Part shown: one piece after another, positions 1 through 7,423 of the stretch
How the letters are laid out: each line of letters starts with the position of its first letter
Numbering within the stretch: position 1 is the first letter of the stretch
Origin: Ceratorhiza oryzae-sativae
Lineage: Eukaryota; Basidiomycota; Agaricomycetes; Cantharellales; Ceratobasidiaceae
Direction: 5' to 3'
DNA: 32,379 bases
Assembly (NCBI GenBank): GCA_030998015.1
Contig: JARWMV010000160.1
Coordinates: forward strand, 1-32,379
The notes under the pieces: model-generated
Told to the model about the DNA's origin: nothing
Database searches by the model: none
What the model saw: only the letters and a program-made list of their open reading frames with translations
Translations under genes and position numbers: made by a program

Positions 1-215
1 CGTTAGTTGCTGGTGGGACTTGTCCCACCAACCAACGTGAGCAATCGCAACCGTTTGCGATTGCTAGTGCGCGGCATAATATCGATATTTAGCCGCCGGC
101 TGAAAATGACGAACGGTCGTCATTTTCTACGAGGGAATCTTTATGGGAGGTAGCCTGGACCATGAGACTCATGGTCAAGGCTACCTCATCTGAGGATTCC
201 CTCTAACGCCGGCGG
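1..215 (-). mobile_element. 172-bp five-hairpin element, copy 1 (left end cut by window, nested insert)
   Basis: Same element as the copy at 1161. The window starts inside its terminal repeat. About 50 extra bases sit in the apex of its GAGGGAATC hairpin (positions 140-194): a second palindromic element with GGTAGCCTGGACCATGAG and its complement. The same nested insertion occurs in the copy at 5190. Confidence 0.9.
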
Positions 216-231
216 ACATGCTACTGCGTTA

Positions 232-489
232 CCAAGCCTGTAAGGCCAACGTATTGGGAGGGCCATTACCCCCCCAAACAATGCAGCATAGCTGCATCAG
301 TTTGGGGGGTCAATGGCGACATTGCAATTATTGGGGGTCTACAGGGAAATTAAGAATCTTTTTTAATATAGTCTTTCAACCATACCGTCGCGTTGGGACC
401 GCCCGAATGGTTTCGGGCGTCCCCAACGCGGCCGGCGCGGCCGAGAGTGCATGATTTGGTGTCCCATTGATGGGACGCCAAATCTACAT
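232..489. repeat. GC-cluster block
   Basis: No gene seen. It holds a cluster of the 'CCAATGCGTTACC...GGCCAACGTATTGGG' type with an inserted AAACAATGCAGC/GCTGCAT hairpin (about 236-345), a short AT-rich piece (346-366), and a palindromic unit with CGTTGGGACCGCCCGAA and CATGATTTGGTGTCCC arms (367-489). That last unit recurs at 2147-2343, where it carries another hairpin insertion. Confidence 0.7.
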
Positions 490-603
490 GCATTCTCGAG
501 TGATAGTTTAAACCGTTTTTTGAACTTAGAAGGTGCAGTGATTTTACCGTCTCGAACAGGGCCTGTAATATAAGTCTGGGTAAATCCCCGTGAAGGTTTT
601 AAA

Positions 604-650
604 TCCTACCCCTGCCAAGACGTGCGCTAAAGCGCAGTTGCCCAGGCAGG
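604..650. repeat. 45-bp hairpin element
   Basis: CCCTGCCAAGACGTGCGC / GCGCAGTTGCCCAGGCAGGG arms. This family recurs near 913, 5766, 7286, 8186, 9005, 9363, 11557 and 25851. Most copies form one strong hairpin with a GCTAAAGC centre. Here it interrupts the GIY-YIG reading frame. Confidence 0.8.
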
Positions 651-808
651 GGTAATGCCTAATAAATCAGATAGCTCTGCTCGAGCTGCATTTGGATTAT
701 TATGGAAACGAACTAAATTGTTGTCTAAAGTATCTATTGAAACAACTGGCCAGTTTTTTTTATCCTGAATTTCTAGTAATGTTTCCCGATATGAAGGGTT
801 ACCCTGTC

Positions 809-861
809 GTCAGCGTGTACAAGTACACGCTGCAATCAATTGTTGGGGGTCTACAGGGTAC
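809..861. repeat. AGCGTGTACAAGTACACGCT palindrome cluster
   Basis: A perfect 20-bp palindrome next to GACAGGG/CCCTGTC and a GGGGGTCTACAGGG segment, inserted in the GIY-YIG frame. The same palindrome recurs near 15375, 16085, 19655, 22712, 23341 and 28078. Confidence 0.7.
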
Positions 862-912
862 AACAAAGATATACCGTCAGGATTCCCCCTGCAATAGGTA
901 TTTGTTTTTCTT

Positions 913-956
913 TCCCTGCCTAGGGAACTGCACTAAAGTGCACGTCCTGGCAGGGG
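913..956. repeat. 45-bp hairpin element, variant copy
   Basis: Same family as at 604, with GCACTAAAGTGC at the apex instead of GCGCTAAAGCGC: both sides of the stem have changed, so pairing is kept. It interrupts the GIY-YIG frame between RYIN and KEKQIP and places a stop in frame. Confidence 0.75.
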
Positions 957-1160
957 TAATTAATATAACGGTAGGCTTGCCAAGGGTTTAAGTTATTAGT
1001 TGTTGCAAACTCAGAAGCAGAGTGAAATTCCCCATAAAGTGTTTCTTTATCGTCTAAATATGCATGGATAACACCTTTAGGAATTTCTTCTAAGTTTATT
1101 CCGATAACAGGTAATAATTTCTCAAAAGAAGATAAGGGTGCTGAAGATGAAATTGATTGT

Positions 1161-1332
1161 CCGCGCGCGTTAGTTGCTGGTGGGACTTGTCCCACCAACC
1201 AACGTAAGCAATCGCAACCGTTTGCGATTGCTAGTGCGCGGAATAATATCGATATTTAGCCGCCGGCTGAAAATGACGAACGGTCGTCATTTTCTACGAG
1301 GGAATCTTTCAGATTCCCTCTAACGCCGGCGG
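1161..1332 (-). mobile_element. 172-bp five-hairpin element, copy 2 (type description)
   Basis: Reference copy for the family. In element orientation it begins CCGCCGGCGTTAG and ends CTAACGCGCGCGG, 13-bp inverted repeats with two central mismatches. Between them are five palindromes in order: GAGGGAATC/GATTCCCTC; GAAAATGACGA/TCGTCATTTTC; ATATCGATAT; GCAATCGCAA/TTGCGATTGC; GGTGGGAC/GTCCCACC. There is no coding capacity. Near-identity among copies spread over 26 kb implies recent amplification or ongoing gene conversion. This copy has a few private substitutions (CGGAATAAT, ACGTAAGC) and interrupts the GIY-YIG gene. Confidence 0.95.
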
Positions 1333-1453
1333 ATCTACAATTCGAAGATGCAAATTAGGTTTCGGACATAAAACAAAGTGATTTACTCTATTTCTATTCC
1401 ATCTGATGTCATATTCTGTTAAACCTAACGCTGATTTAGCTTTATTAATAGAA

Positions 1454-1707
1454 TCATACCCCCGCTTAGGGTCAACCAGCATTGTATTTATATATAAATA
1501 CATGCTGTTGACCCGTGGGTATGGTTATCGAGGCCGCGTTCGCGGCGAGGTATTGCGAGGTACCCTGGAACTTTAAGTTCCAGGGTACCTCGGAATCAGA
1601 CGCCGCGCGCACGCCAGGGCCGCCTTGGCTTGATTATTGACCTTAAGGTCAATATGAGCCAAGCTTGCTTGGCTTAAGCCAAGGCGTTCGCAGGCGTGCA
1701 CGGGTCA
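1454..1707 (-). mobile_element. 255-bp palindromic element flanked by TATGA, copy 1
   Basis: Reference copy of the second large family. In element orientation it runs GACCCGTGCACGCCTGCG, CCTTGGCTTAAGCCAAG, ATTGACCTTAAGGTCAAT, GGTACCCTGGAAC/GTTCCAGGGTACC, an AT palindrome GTATTTATATATAAATAC, then GGTTGACCC and GCGGGGG. TATGA (TCATA on this strand) lies at both ends. Removing the element plus one TATGA rejoins the GIY-YIG frame (AAT ACT TAT GAT TCT ATT), which supports a 5-bp target duplication or a fixed target. Confidence 0.85.
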
Positions 1708-1766
1708 TAAGTATTAAATAAATTTCCTGCTATATCAAAAACAGAGATTGGGTGAGAATTGTTCCA

Positions 1767-1938
1767 CCGCGCGCGTTAGTTGCTGGTGGGACTTGTCCCA
1801 CCAACCAACGTGAGCAATCGCAACCGTTTGCGATTGCTAGTGCGCGGCATAATATCGATATTTAGCCGCCGGCTGAAAATGACGAACGGTCGTCATTTTC
1901 TACGAGGGAATCTTTCAGATTCCCTCTAACGCCGGCGG
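1767..1938 (-). mobile_element. 172-bp five-hairpin element, copy 3
   Basis: Full copy inside the GIY-YIG gene, between EEYN and WNNSHP. Its first hairpin loop reads TTTCAG like copy 2, unlike the CTAAAG/CTTTAG of most copies, so the two form a subfamily. Confidence 0.93.
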
Positions 1939-2146
1939 GGATTGTATTCTTCAATGTCAATAGCTGCAAAAGTAAAACTTACTGAAACTTTAGGATCATT
2001 AATTTCAGGATTTAGATGTGAAATTATACTCTGTTCTAACAATCTAACATGAAACTCTGAAAAGCAGTTCAATATGAACATAGATTTGGCGTCTAATTTT
2101 ATTTGCGGGTTTAACTCAATAAATAAATTTAGGTAATTTGGTGTTT

Positions 2147-2343
2147 TAAATACCGTCGCGTTGGGACCGCCCGAATGGTTTCCAAAAACACCTCCAAACA
2201 TGTGCAGCTACGCTGCATTGTTTGGGGGTGGTTTTGGAGGTATAAAGCGCATTTCGGGCGTCCCCAGCGCGGCCGGCGCGGCCGAGAGTGCATGATTTGG
2301 TGTCCCATTGATGGGACGCCAAATCTACATGCATTCTCGAGTG
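2147..2343. mobile_element. GC palindrome unit with nested hairpin
   Basis: The CGTTGGGACCGCCCGAA unit of 367-489, here carrying a nested insertion (about 2181-2250) that contains the CAAACATGTGCAGC/GCTGCATTGTTTG hairpin. It splits the GIY-YIG gene between YYFLPA and FKTPNYL. Confidence 0.75.
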
Positions 2344-2481
2344 CAGGTAAGAAATAATAATTATCAAAGCCTCCACCAGTTGTTCGCATTTCGTTTAATA
2401 AACCTTGTCTACCGTAAGTCCAAGAATGTATGTAATTATGAAGTCTACTTACAGGATTAATAGTTGATCCAACATAGCGTC

Positions 2482-2916
2482 TTAGACTATCTTTATTAAT
2501 AAAGAAATATAAATATAACTACTATCTAGATCATCAAAAGCAATTTCAGGAGTTCTTAATTTAGCACAATCTTTTAAATTACTGTTAGACAACATTGAAT
2601 CTAAAGAAGTTAATGAAGAACATACTCCAGTGTGTTCTTTAGCTAAAAATCCCATTTTTAACAAGTGTAAACAATGATTGTTAATAAATAATTTAACTAG
2701 GCTGTCTTCAGGAAGCCAAGAAAAAAACTGTATTAAAGCGTTTTGAGCATTTACACCAGCAGATGTAATTCTCCAAGGGATAAACCCTTCACTTTTATCG
2801 TGGGGTTTTACAGGCACCAAAGAACAAAGAAAAATCCCATCTAAGGGAGATTGTAAAACTAATGACGACAAAGGCGCCATTAGAAACAATAACAGAAATA
2901 AATAAATTTTTAGCAT
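2482..2916 (-). CDS. Unidentified ORF preceding the GIY-YIG domain, N-terminal hydrophobic segment
   Basis: 144 codons, starting at an ATG that lies 16 bases after the conserved sequence at 2932-2952, which also precedes the rps3-like gene. Residues 1-25 (MLKIYLFLLLFLMAPLSSLV) form one hydrophobic helix; the rest is mixed and matches no family I recognise. It ends in ...DDLDSSYIYI followed by a few out-of-frame residues. The neighbouring frame continues directly as FFINKDSLRRYVGST, so 'YIY' plus 'FINK' would make a normal GIY-YIG start after a 2-base correction at about 2505-2510. It is therefore probably the N-terminal extension of the GIY-YIG protein, separated from it by a frameshift. Confidence 0.5.
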   Translation of the reverse strand: MLKIYLFLLLFLMAPLSSLVLQSPLDGIFLCSLVPVKPHDKSEGFIPWRITSAGVNAQNALIQFFSWLPEDSLVKLFINNHCLHLLKMGFLAKEHTGVCSSLTSLDSMLSNSNLKDCAKLRTPEIAFDDLDSSYIYISLLIKIV

Positions 2917-2931
2917 TTGTTAATTAATAAT

Positions 2932-2952
2932 AGGATAAGATACGGTAACACA
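2932..2952 (-). promoter_or_regulatory. Conserved upstream motif TGTTACCGTATCTTATCCT
   Basis: The same 20-odd bases occur at 23189-23211 and 31081-31103 (plus strand). Here and at 31081 they sit 15-18 bases before an ATG, followed by an AT-only leader. A mitochondrial promoter or RNA-processing site are both possible; the sequence alone does not separate them. Confidence 0.5.
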
Positions 2953-3289
2953 ATATTGAAGTTATTTATTTTTGGCAAGTAAAGAAAAAGCAAAAATAAA
3001 TAAGATTTGGTTGTACGTCAGCAAACTCTGTGGCCTTGATAAGCCCGAGCGCAATCTTCGATCGCGCTAACGAGTTTGAAGATGGGATTCCTGGCACTAA
3101 GATCGCCGTACTTAGTACGGGCTTTACTGCCCGCGCTGAGCCAACTTTCACAGTCTTATCATTGATCGACCCGTCGGATTTTGGACTCTGATTCCGAGGT
3201 AGCCTGGAACCTCTGGGGTCCAGGCTACCTCGCAATACCTTGTGCTGGTCTGTCTCCATGCAAGATTTATAAAATCTTGCTGGACCTTA
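2953..3289. other. Gene-free region with duplicated palindromes
   Basis: An AT-rich start, then palindromes GCGCAATCTTCGATCGCGC, CCGTACTTAGTACGG and GGTAGCCTGGAAC/CAGGCTACC. Parts (TTGATCGACCC, GTGAAAGTTGGCTCAGCGCG, GCCCGTACTAAGTACGGC) recur in inverted order at 29950-30055. No gene seen. Confidence 0.6.
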
Positions 3290-3510
3290 GACCAGCATCA
3301 GTCCAAATTTCACAATATCAGGGGGCATACGGTGGGATAATTGACGGAAGTTGATCTGGTCAGACCAACTGACTTTTTTGCAGACGTCAATTTCCCGTCG
3401 GCTAAAATCCTAGGCTATACTGAAAGTATACCTAGGATTTCGGCAGGGTAAAGTACCAGAATAAATCGTCCTGGCCAGAGATCTCAGGCGAAGCGATTTT
3501 GGGTTAAGAA
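3290..3510 (+). repeat. Segment duplicated in inverted orientation near 28.7 and 29.9 kb
   Basis: Positions 3290-3392 match the complement of 28706-28825 (AATTTCACAATATCAGGGGGCA, then the 52-bp TTGACGGAAGTTGATC hairpin). Positions 3425-3510 match the complement of about 29852-29940 (CAGGGTAAAGTACCAGAATA, GGCCAGAGATCTCAGGC). The CCTAGG palindrome at 3405-3440 is longer here. Confidence 0.75.
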
Positions 3511-3573
3511 ATGTCAACAACATTTCTATACACGGGGTTAATAGCAATTTATTTTTCGCTAAATTTAGGAATT

Positions 3574-3828
3574 ATGACCCGTGCACGCCTGCGAACGCCT
3601 TGGCTTAAGCCAAGCAAGCTTGGCTCATATTGACCTTAAGGTCAATAATCAAGCCAAGGCGGCCCTGGCGTGCGCGCGGCGTCTGATTCCGAGGTACCCT
3701 GGAACTGAAAGTTCCAGGGTACCTCGCAATACCTCGCCGCGAACGCGGCCTCGATAACCATACCCACGGGTCAACAGCATGTATTTATATATAAATACAA
3801 TGCTGGTTGACCCTAAGCGGGGGTATGA
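3574..3828 (+). mobile_element. 255-bp element flanked by TATGA, copy 2
   Basis: Full copy. ATTATGA on the left and GGGTATGA on the right. It interrupts the short membrane ORF. Confidence 0.85.
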
Positions 3829-3884
3829 TTAAATCCAAAAATCTGCTTCTTTTATGGGAATTTTGGTTCCGTGTCGCAGCATGT

Positions 3885-4056
3885 CCGCCGGCGTTAGAGG
3901 GAATCCTAAAGATTCCCTCGTAGAAAATGACGACCGTTCGTCATTTTCAGCCGGCGGCTAAATATCGATATTATGCCGCGCACTAGCAATCGCAAACGGT
4001 TGCGATTGCTCACGTTGGTTGGTGGGACAAGTCCCACCAGCAACTAACGCGCGCGG
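3885..4056 (+). mobile_element. 172-bp five-hairpin element, copy 4, in a palindrome apex
   Basis: Flanked by GTCGCAGCATGT on the left and its complement ACATGCTGCGAC on the right, so the element sits exactly in the loop of a pre-existing hairpin. Confidence 0.95.
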
Positions 4057-4080
4057 ACATGCTGCGACAGGGTTCCGGAA

Positions 4081-4574
4081 CGCCCCCAAATAATAATCCT
4101 AGAAGGGGTTAAAGGCGAAAGTTTGTTTCTTTAACCTCTTCTTAAAAAAAATAGCAATTATTTTTTTCCCTTGTGCCAATAGCCTACGTAAGAAAGCTGA
4201 GACACATTTTGTGACCATTGAAGGTCCGTATTAATCCTAAAAATATAATTTCAAATGCATAGTATCAAGTATTCCGAACCCTGCCAGAGTGTACGGGCTA
4301 AGAAAAAAAACGGTTAATAATAGATGGAGATAAACAACCTCCTGCACTCAAGTGTATATGAGTCGCAAATTGGGTTAGTGTACGCAGACTCTAGTTTTAA
4401 AAGATTCTTAATTTATAAATAATCCCTGCCTGGACCCAATAACAGGTGGGAGGGTATCCACCCTTCCCACCTGTGAAAGGGATGGGCAACTGCGTCTTTG
4501 CTCGAGTCAGAGGACGAATTTGGGTGGCGCAAGTCTTGGCATGGGTAGTAAACAAATATTGTAATTTAATTTTC
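4081..4574 (-). other. Probable intron sequence downstream of the nad5 exon
   Basis: AT-rich and single-copy in character, with one GGTGGGAAGGGTGGATACC hairpin near 4443-4473. Its position right after the HAAT codons of nad5 fits the start of a group I intron, but I could not assign the P/Q/R/S core elements with confidence. No ORF of its own. Confidence 0.4.
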
Positions 4575-4910
4575 GGTAGCAGCATGCAGTAAAGCAGAAA
4601 CAGGTGTTGGACCTTCCATTGAATGAGGTAACCAAGTATTAAGACCTAGTTGGGCTGATTTTCCCATAGCAGCAAATAATAACAATAAACCTATTATTGT
4701 TATAGCTGTTTCATTCATATATGGTGCAATACTGAATACTGTGGCATAATCAATATTTCCAAATAGCCAGAATATAGCAAAGAACCCAATACTTAAGAAC
4801 ATATCACCAACTCTATTCATAGTTAAAGCCAATATAGCAGACTTATTAGCTTGAATTCTGGTAAACCAGAAGTTAATCAGTAAGTATGAAGATATACCAA
4901 TACCCTCCCA
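4575..4910 (-). CDS. nad5: NADH dehydrogenase subunit 5, one internal exon
   Basis: 112 codons of the conserved core of nad5, a proton-pumping antiporter-like subunit of complex I in the inner membrane. The frame begins TGG GAG GGT ([15 protein letters not shown]), continues [21 protein letters not shown], carries helices [14 protein letters not shown] and [20 protein letters not shown], and ends [22 protein letters not shown]. The Lys in GKSAQ and the His residues of the [18 protein letters not shown] loop are present. Both ends coincide with classic fungal intron sites (within GWEG and after HAAT), and the base before WEG is the G expected at a group I intron 3' end. About 550 further residues are missing: neither the upstream nor the downstream exon is in this window on this strand. 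Confidence 0.9.
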
Positions 4911-5146
4911 CGGGAAATAGCGGACCTTAATCTTTATTCATTTAATTTTTCTAACATGGAAAAATAAACTCCCCGGTTATCGGCTGAAATCTTAGGTGTA
5001 ACTCCCAACCACAAGGGGAGGGGTTGCAAGCCTAAGGAGTATAGGCTTGTTTCCATGCAAGATTTATAAAATCTTGCTGGACCTGCATTAGGGTCATTGG
5101 TTGAGGGACCTGTGCAATGAAATCAAATTTCTTAAGAAGAAGGTAG
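4911..5146 (-). other. 3' part of the nad5 intron before the WEG exon
   Basis: It lies between the endonuclease stop and the exon. The segment next to the exon (minus strand AAGATTAAGGTCCGC...TTTCCCG) resembles the P7/P9 end of a group I intron. It contains hairpins GCAAGATTTATAAAATCTTGC and GGCTGAAATCTTAGG/CCTAAGG-type arms, which belong to the dispersed families. Confidence 0.4.
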
Positions 5147-5568
5147 TTAAATTAACGATGAAGATATTTTATATAGCATTGATGAATGCCCGCCGGCGTT
5201 AGAGGGAATCCTCAGATGAGGTAGCCTTGACCATGAGTCTCATGGTCCAGGCTACCTCCCATAAAGATTCCCTCGTAGAAAATGACGACCGTTCGTCATT
5301 TTCAGCCGGCGGCTAAATATCGATATTATGCCGCGCACTAGCAATCGCAAACGGTTGCGATTGCTCACGTTGGTTGGTGGGACAAGTCCCACCAGCAACT
5401 AACGCGCGCGGGAGTTACAATAGCTCGAAGAATAGGTTGTTGTTTTACAGGAATACATATTAACCACTGATTTTCCCGTTTTAGTATTAATCGGGTTTCT
5501 ATATTAAAATTACCCAATAATGATTTTTGTAGAAGTTTAACTTCTTCCAATGTGTATGACCCGTGCAC
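5147..5568 (-). pseudogene. LAGLIDADG_2 homing endonuclease, C-terminal part, inside the nad5 intron
   Basis: Minus strand: SYTLEEVKLLQKSLLGNF, then a strand-rich stretch ending WLICIPVKQQPILRAIV, is the typical C-terminal end of the I-CreI/I-SceI-like LAGLIDADG_2 proteins (compare EVELLINVLN...GYRIVIPQRKLAIL in the copy at 9.1-9.4 kb). After a 172-bp element (5190-5411) the tail HSSMLYKISSSLI and stop follow (5188-5147). The N-terminal two thirds, with the LAGLIDADG helices, are missing: a 255-bp element abuts SYTLEEV. The position directly upstream of the nad5 exon fits an intron-encoded gene. Confidence 0.7.
5190..5411 (+). mobile_element. 172-bp five-hairpin element, copy 5, with 50-bp nested insert
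   Basis: Carries, in the loop of its first hairpin, the same GGTAGCC-type palindrome as copy 1. The shared nested insertion shows that copies 1 and 5 derive from one already-invaded parent. Confidence 0.93.
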
Positions 5569-5871
5569 GCCTGCGAACGCCTTGGCTTAAGCCAAGCAAG
5601 CTTGGCTCATATTGACCTTAAGGTCAATAATCTAAGCCAAGGCGGCCCTGGCGTACGCGGGCGTCTGATTCCGAGGTACCCTGGAACTTAAAGTTCCAGG
5701 GTACCTCGCAATACCTCGCCGCGAACGCGGCCTCGATAACCACACCCACGGGTCGTCGACCCTCCGCTTTATTACCCCTGCCAAGACGTGCGCTAAAGCG
5801 CAGTTCTCTAGGCAGGGCGGCTGAAATCTTGGGTTACACCTAAGATTTTAGCCGATAGAGCGGGGGTGTGA
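5556..5871 (+). mobile_element. 255-bp family, chimeric copy
   Basis: The left two thirds are the standard element. The right end, normally GTCAACAGCATG..., is replaced by GTCGTCGACCCTCCGC, a 45-bp hairpin element (5766-5818) and a GGCTGAAATCTTGGG/AGATTTTAGCC hairpin, and it ends GCGGGGGTGTGA. The same chimeric right end is found at 25829-25936. Confidence 0.8.
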
Positions 5872-6061
5872 TTTATCCATTCGGGTGGTCCCAGCGCGAC
5901 GAGTAGTAAAACAGTACCGGCCGGTCAACTATGTTGACACGAGACGGTAAAACAGTGTTTTGCGGGCAGCCGCATAGCGCGCTGCAAGCATGACTGGATG
6001 CCACGGATCCGCCGATTACGATCGTGCTAGCACGATCCTCCATCGGCGGAGGGTTATGTTT
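5872..6061. other. Spacer with single palindromes
   Basis: No gene. It contains one solitary copy (5963-5984) of the unit that is tandemly amplified 13 times at 20128, and a CGATCGTGCTAGCACGATC palindrome nested inside TCCGCCGAT/ATCGGCGGA arms (6008-6052). Confidence 0.6.
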
Positions 6062-6233
6062 CCGCGCGCGTTAGTTGCTGGTGGGACTTGTCCCACCAAC
6101 CAACGTGAGCAATCGCAACCGTTTGCGATTGCTAGTGCGCGGCATAATATCGATATTTAGCCGCCGGCTGAAAATGACGAACGGTCGTCATTTTCTACGA
6201 GGGAATCTTTAGGATTCCCTCTAACGCCGGCGG
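6062..6233 (-). mobile_element. 172-bp five-hairpin element, copy 6
   Basis: Full copy, immediately joined at its right end to a 255-bp family element (6234), so one landed at the edge of the other. Confidence 0.95.
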
Positions 6234-6442
6234 GACCCGAGCACGCCTGCGAACGCCCTGGCTTAAGCCAAGGCGGCCCTGGCGTGCGCGCGGCGTCTGA
6301 TTCCGAGGTACCCTGGAACTTAAAGTTCCAGGGTACCTCGCAATACCTCGCCGCGAACGCGGCCTCGATAACCAAACCCCTCGGGTCAACAGCATGTATT
6401 TATATATAAATACAATGCTGGATGACCCTAAGCGGGGGTTTG
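6234..6442 (+). mobile_element. 255-bp family, internally deleted copy
   Basis: Begins GACCCGAGCACGCC and lacks the ATTGACCTTAAGGTCAAT hairpin found in other copies. It ends GCGGGGGTTTGA. Confidence 0.8.
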
Positions 6443-6689
6443 ATTTGTCTGCAAACCCTTAAGTTCTGGGGTCCCTCTTACCACAATTATGGGAATCCCT
6501 TAAATATATTGTTATACAAATAATCAAATTTGAGGAACCCCATAATTTTTAGATGAACGCGAAGGGGCTAGCAAAAAAAATGATAAATCACCCAAAAACT
6601 ATTCAGGATTTATACTGTCGTGGCATGTATTAATACAAGCCACGACAGGGGGTTGCCCAGAAACATTTTGGGGTACTAAAGTAAATAAA
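6443..6689 (+). other. AT-rich spacer before tRNA-Pro
   Basis: No ORF seen. It contains a CTGTCGTGGC...GCCACGACAG hairpin (about 6615-6651) that has a relative at 28667-28689. Confidence 0.5.
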
Positions 6690-6762
6690 CGGATAGAAAA
6701 CAAATTGGCCTGTTGCTTACTTTGGGAGTAAGATCTTGTTCGTTCGAATCGAACCTGTCCGA
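6690..6762 (+). tRNA. trnP: tRNA-Pro (UGG)
   Basis: Cloverleaf by eye: acceptor CGGATAG/CTGTCCG, D-stem AACA/TGTT, anticodon stem CTTAC/GTAAG with loop TTTGGGA (anticodon TGG), T-arm GTTCG-TTCGAAT-CGAAC, discriminator A. Three to four bases after its 3' end begins a LAGLIDADG remnant. Confidence 0.93.
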
Positions 6763-6766
6763 TATA

Positions 6767-6865
6767 AATTGTACCATAAATAAAAATGGTAATGGCTCCT
6801 ATATTTCTCCAGGAAAAATAGGGGTTAGAATTCCCCAAAAAAGTGTACCAATTGTACAAGCCTGA
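6767..6865 (+). pseudogene. LAGLIDADG_2 endonuclease, C-terminal remnant
   Basis: NCTINKNGNGSYISPGKIG followed by VRIPQKSVPIVQA and TGA. This matches the C-terminal strands of the endonuclease at 18.4-19.9 kb (NCTINKNGAGFRIPSKSLPV). No N-terminal part lies nearby: the fragment begins only a few bases after tRNA-Pro, as if a tRNA-bearing segment had been joined into a former endonuclease gene. Confidence 0.65.
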
Positions 6866-6869
6866 CAAG

Positions 6870-7338
6870 CCTCCCCTGCCCTAGGTATACCAAAGTATAA
6901 CCTCGCGTTACCTGCTCGGATGCCCCTCAAACAATGCAGCGTAGCTGCACATGTTTGAGGGGCAGTAGACCCCCAACAAGGAGACCCCCAACAAGGCAGG
7001 AGACCCCCAACAAGGCAATGGCCTCCCAATGCGTTACAACGCATTGGGGGGGCCATTACCTTATTGGGGGGCTTGTCCGGCAGGTGGCGCTTTGGATTTT
7101 TGCCGGTAGATCGGTAAAGCGGCCGTAGGCGGCAGGGGACTCCTAAGGATGCTTGTCGGAAGACAAGCATCCTTGGGGTTATTAAAAAATATTATTCCAT
7201 CTACCCTCCGCGCTCTTTGATCGCCCGCAGGGCGGCCTAAGCGCGGAGGGCTCCAATAATCGATGATTTGCGAAGGCAAATCTACACCCTGCCTAGAGAA
7301 CTGCGCTTTAGCGCACGTCTTGGCAGGGGTATCGATTA
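6870..7338. repeat. Composite GC-cluster block
   Basis: No gene. In order: AACAATGCAGCGTAGC/ GCTGCACATGTT hairpin (6925-6963), three short GACCCCCAACAAGG repeats (6967-7018), CCAATGCGTTACAACGCATTGG palindrome, TTGTCCGGCAGGTGGCGC, GATGCTTGTC/GACAAGCATC, CTCCGCGCTCTTTGATCGCC/GGGCGGCC...GCGCGGAG unit (7206-7250), GATTTGCGAAGGCAAATC palindrome, and a 45-bp hairpin (7286-7330). The last three recur as a set at about 9005, 11557, 23395 and 28120. Confidence 0.7.
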
Positions 7339-7423
7339 GCGGGGTAATGCTATATAAGATAGGTCTCTAAACATTTTGGGCGGCCCTAGCCTTGAGGCTA
7401 AGTAATTAGGCTACCCACCCCTT

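Larger units (their letters stand above)
491..2512 (-). pseudogene. GIY-YIG homing endonuclease, broken by GC-element insertions
   Basis: Read on the minus strand, open pieces of one intron-type GIY-YIG endonuclease lie at about 2512-2344, 2152-1939, 1766-1710, 1454-1333, 1160-957, 910-862, 808-666 and 603-491. The first has FINKD-x3-RRYVGSTINPVSRL, the YIG half of the catalytic domain with its Arg. The second has LRLLEQ-type helix residues (VRLLEQSIISHLNPEIND) with the metal-binding Glu. Later pieces look like C-terminal DNA-binding modules (SINKAKSALGL; FHSASEFATTNNL). Between pieces sit two 172-bp elements, one 255-bp element, two 45-bp hairpins and other clusters. Removing the 255-bp element with one TATGA restores the frame exactly (NTY-DSINKA); removing the 172-bp copies leaves small frame offsets. 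It is probably dead, or would need RNA-level repair. It lies downstream of the nad5 exon on the same strand, so it may belong to the intron after HAAT. Confidence 0.75.
3511..4080 (+). pseudogene. Short membrane-protein ORF, weak nad4L resemblance, interrupted twice
   Basis: The ATG at 3511 opens MSTTFLYTGLIAIYFSLNLGI, one transmembrane helix. A 255-bp element (3574-3828) follows; taking it out with one TATGA joins the frame to IKSKNLLLLWEFWFRVAAC, which then runs into a 172-bp element at 3885. The joined part (LGIM-I-KSKNLLLLW) recalls the first two helices of NADH dehydrogenase subunit 4L, but the match is short and the usual acidic membrane residues are not reached, so this is tentative. 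The first 17 codons and their leader are duplicated at 29851 on the minus strand. If it is nad4L, its orientation relative to the nad5 exon would be unusual, since the two genes are normally adjacent on one strand in fungi. Confidence 0.35.

Noticed and set aside
1161..1332. Translational-bypass (byp-like) inserts, as known from Magnusiomyces mitochondria, as an explanation for the 172-bp elements
   Set aside because: Those are short (tens of bases) and occur in expressed core genes. Here core genes are uninterrupted and frames after removal are not consistently restored (offset by 1-2 bases at 1161 and 1767).
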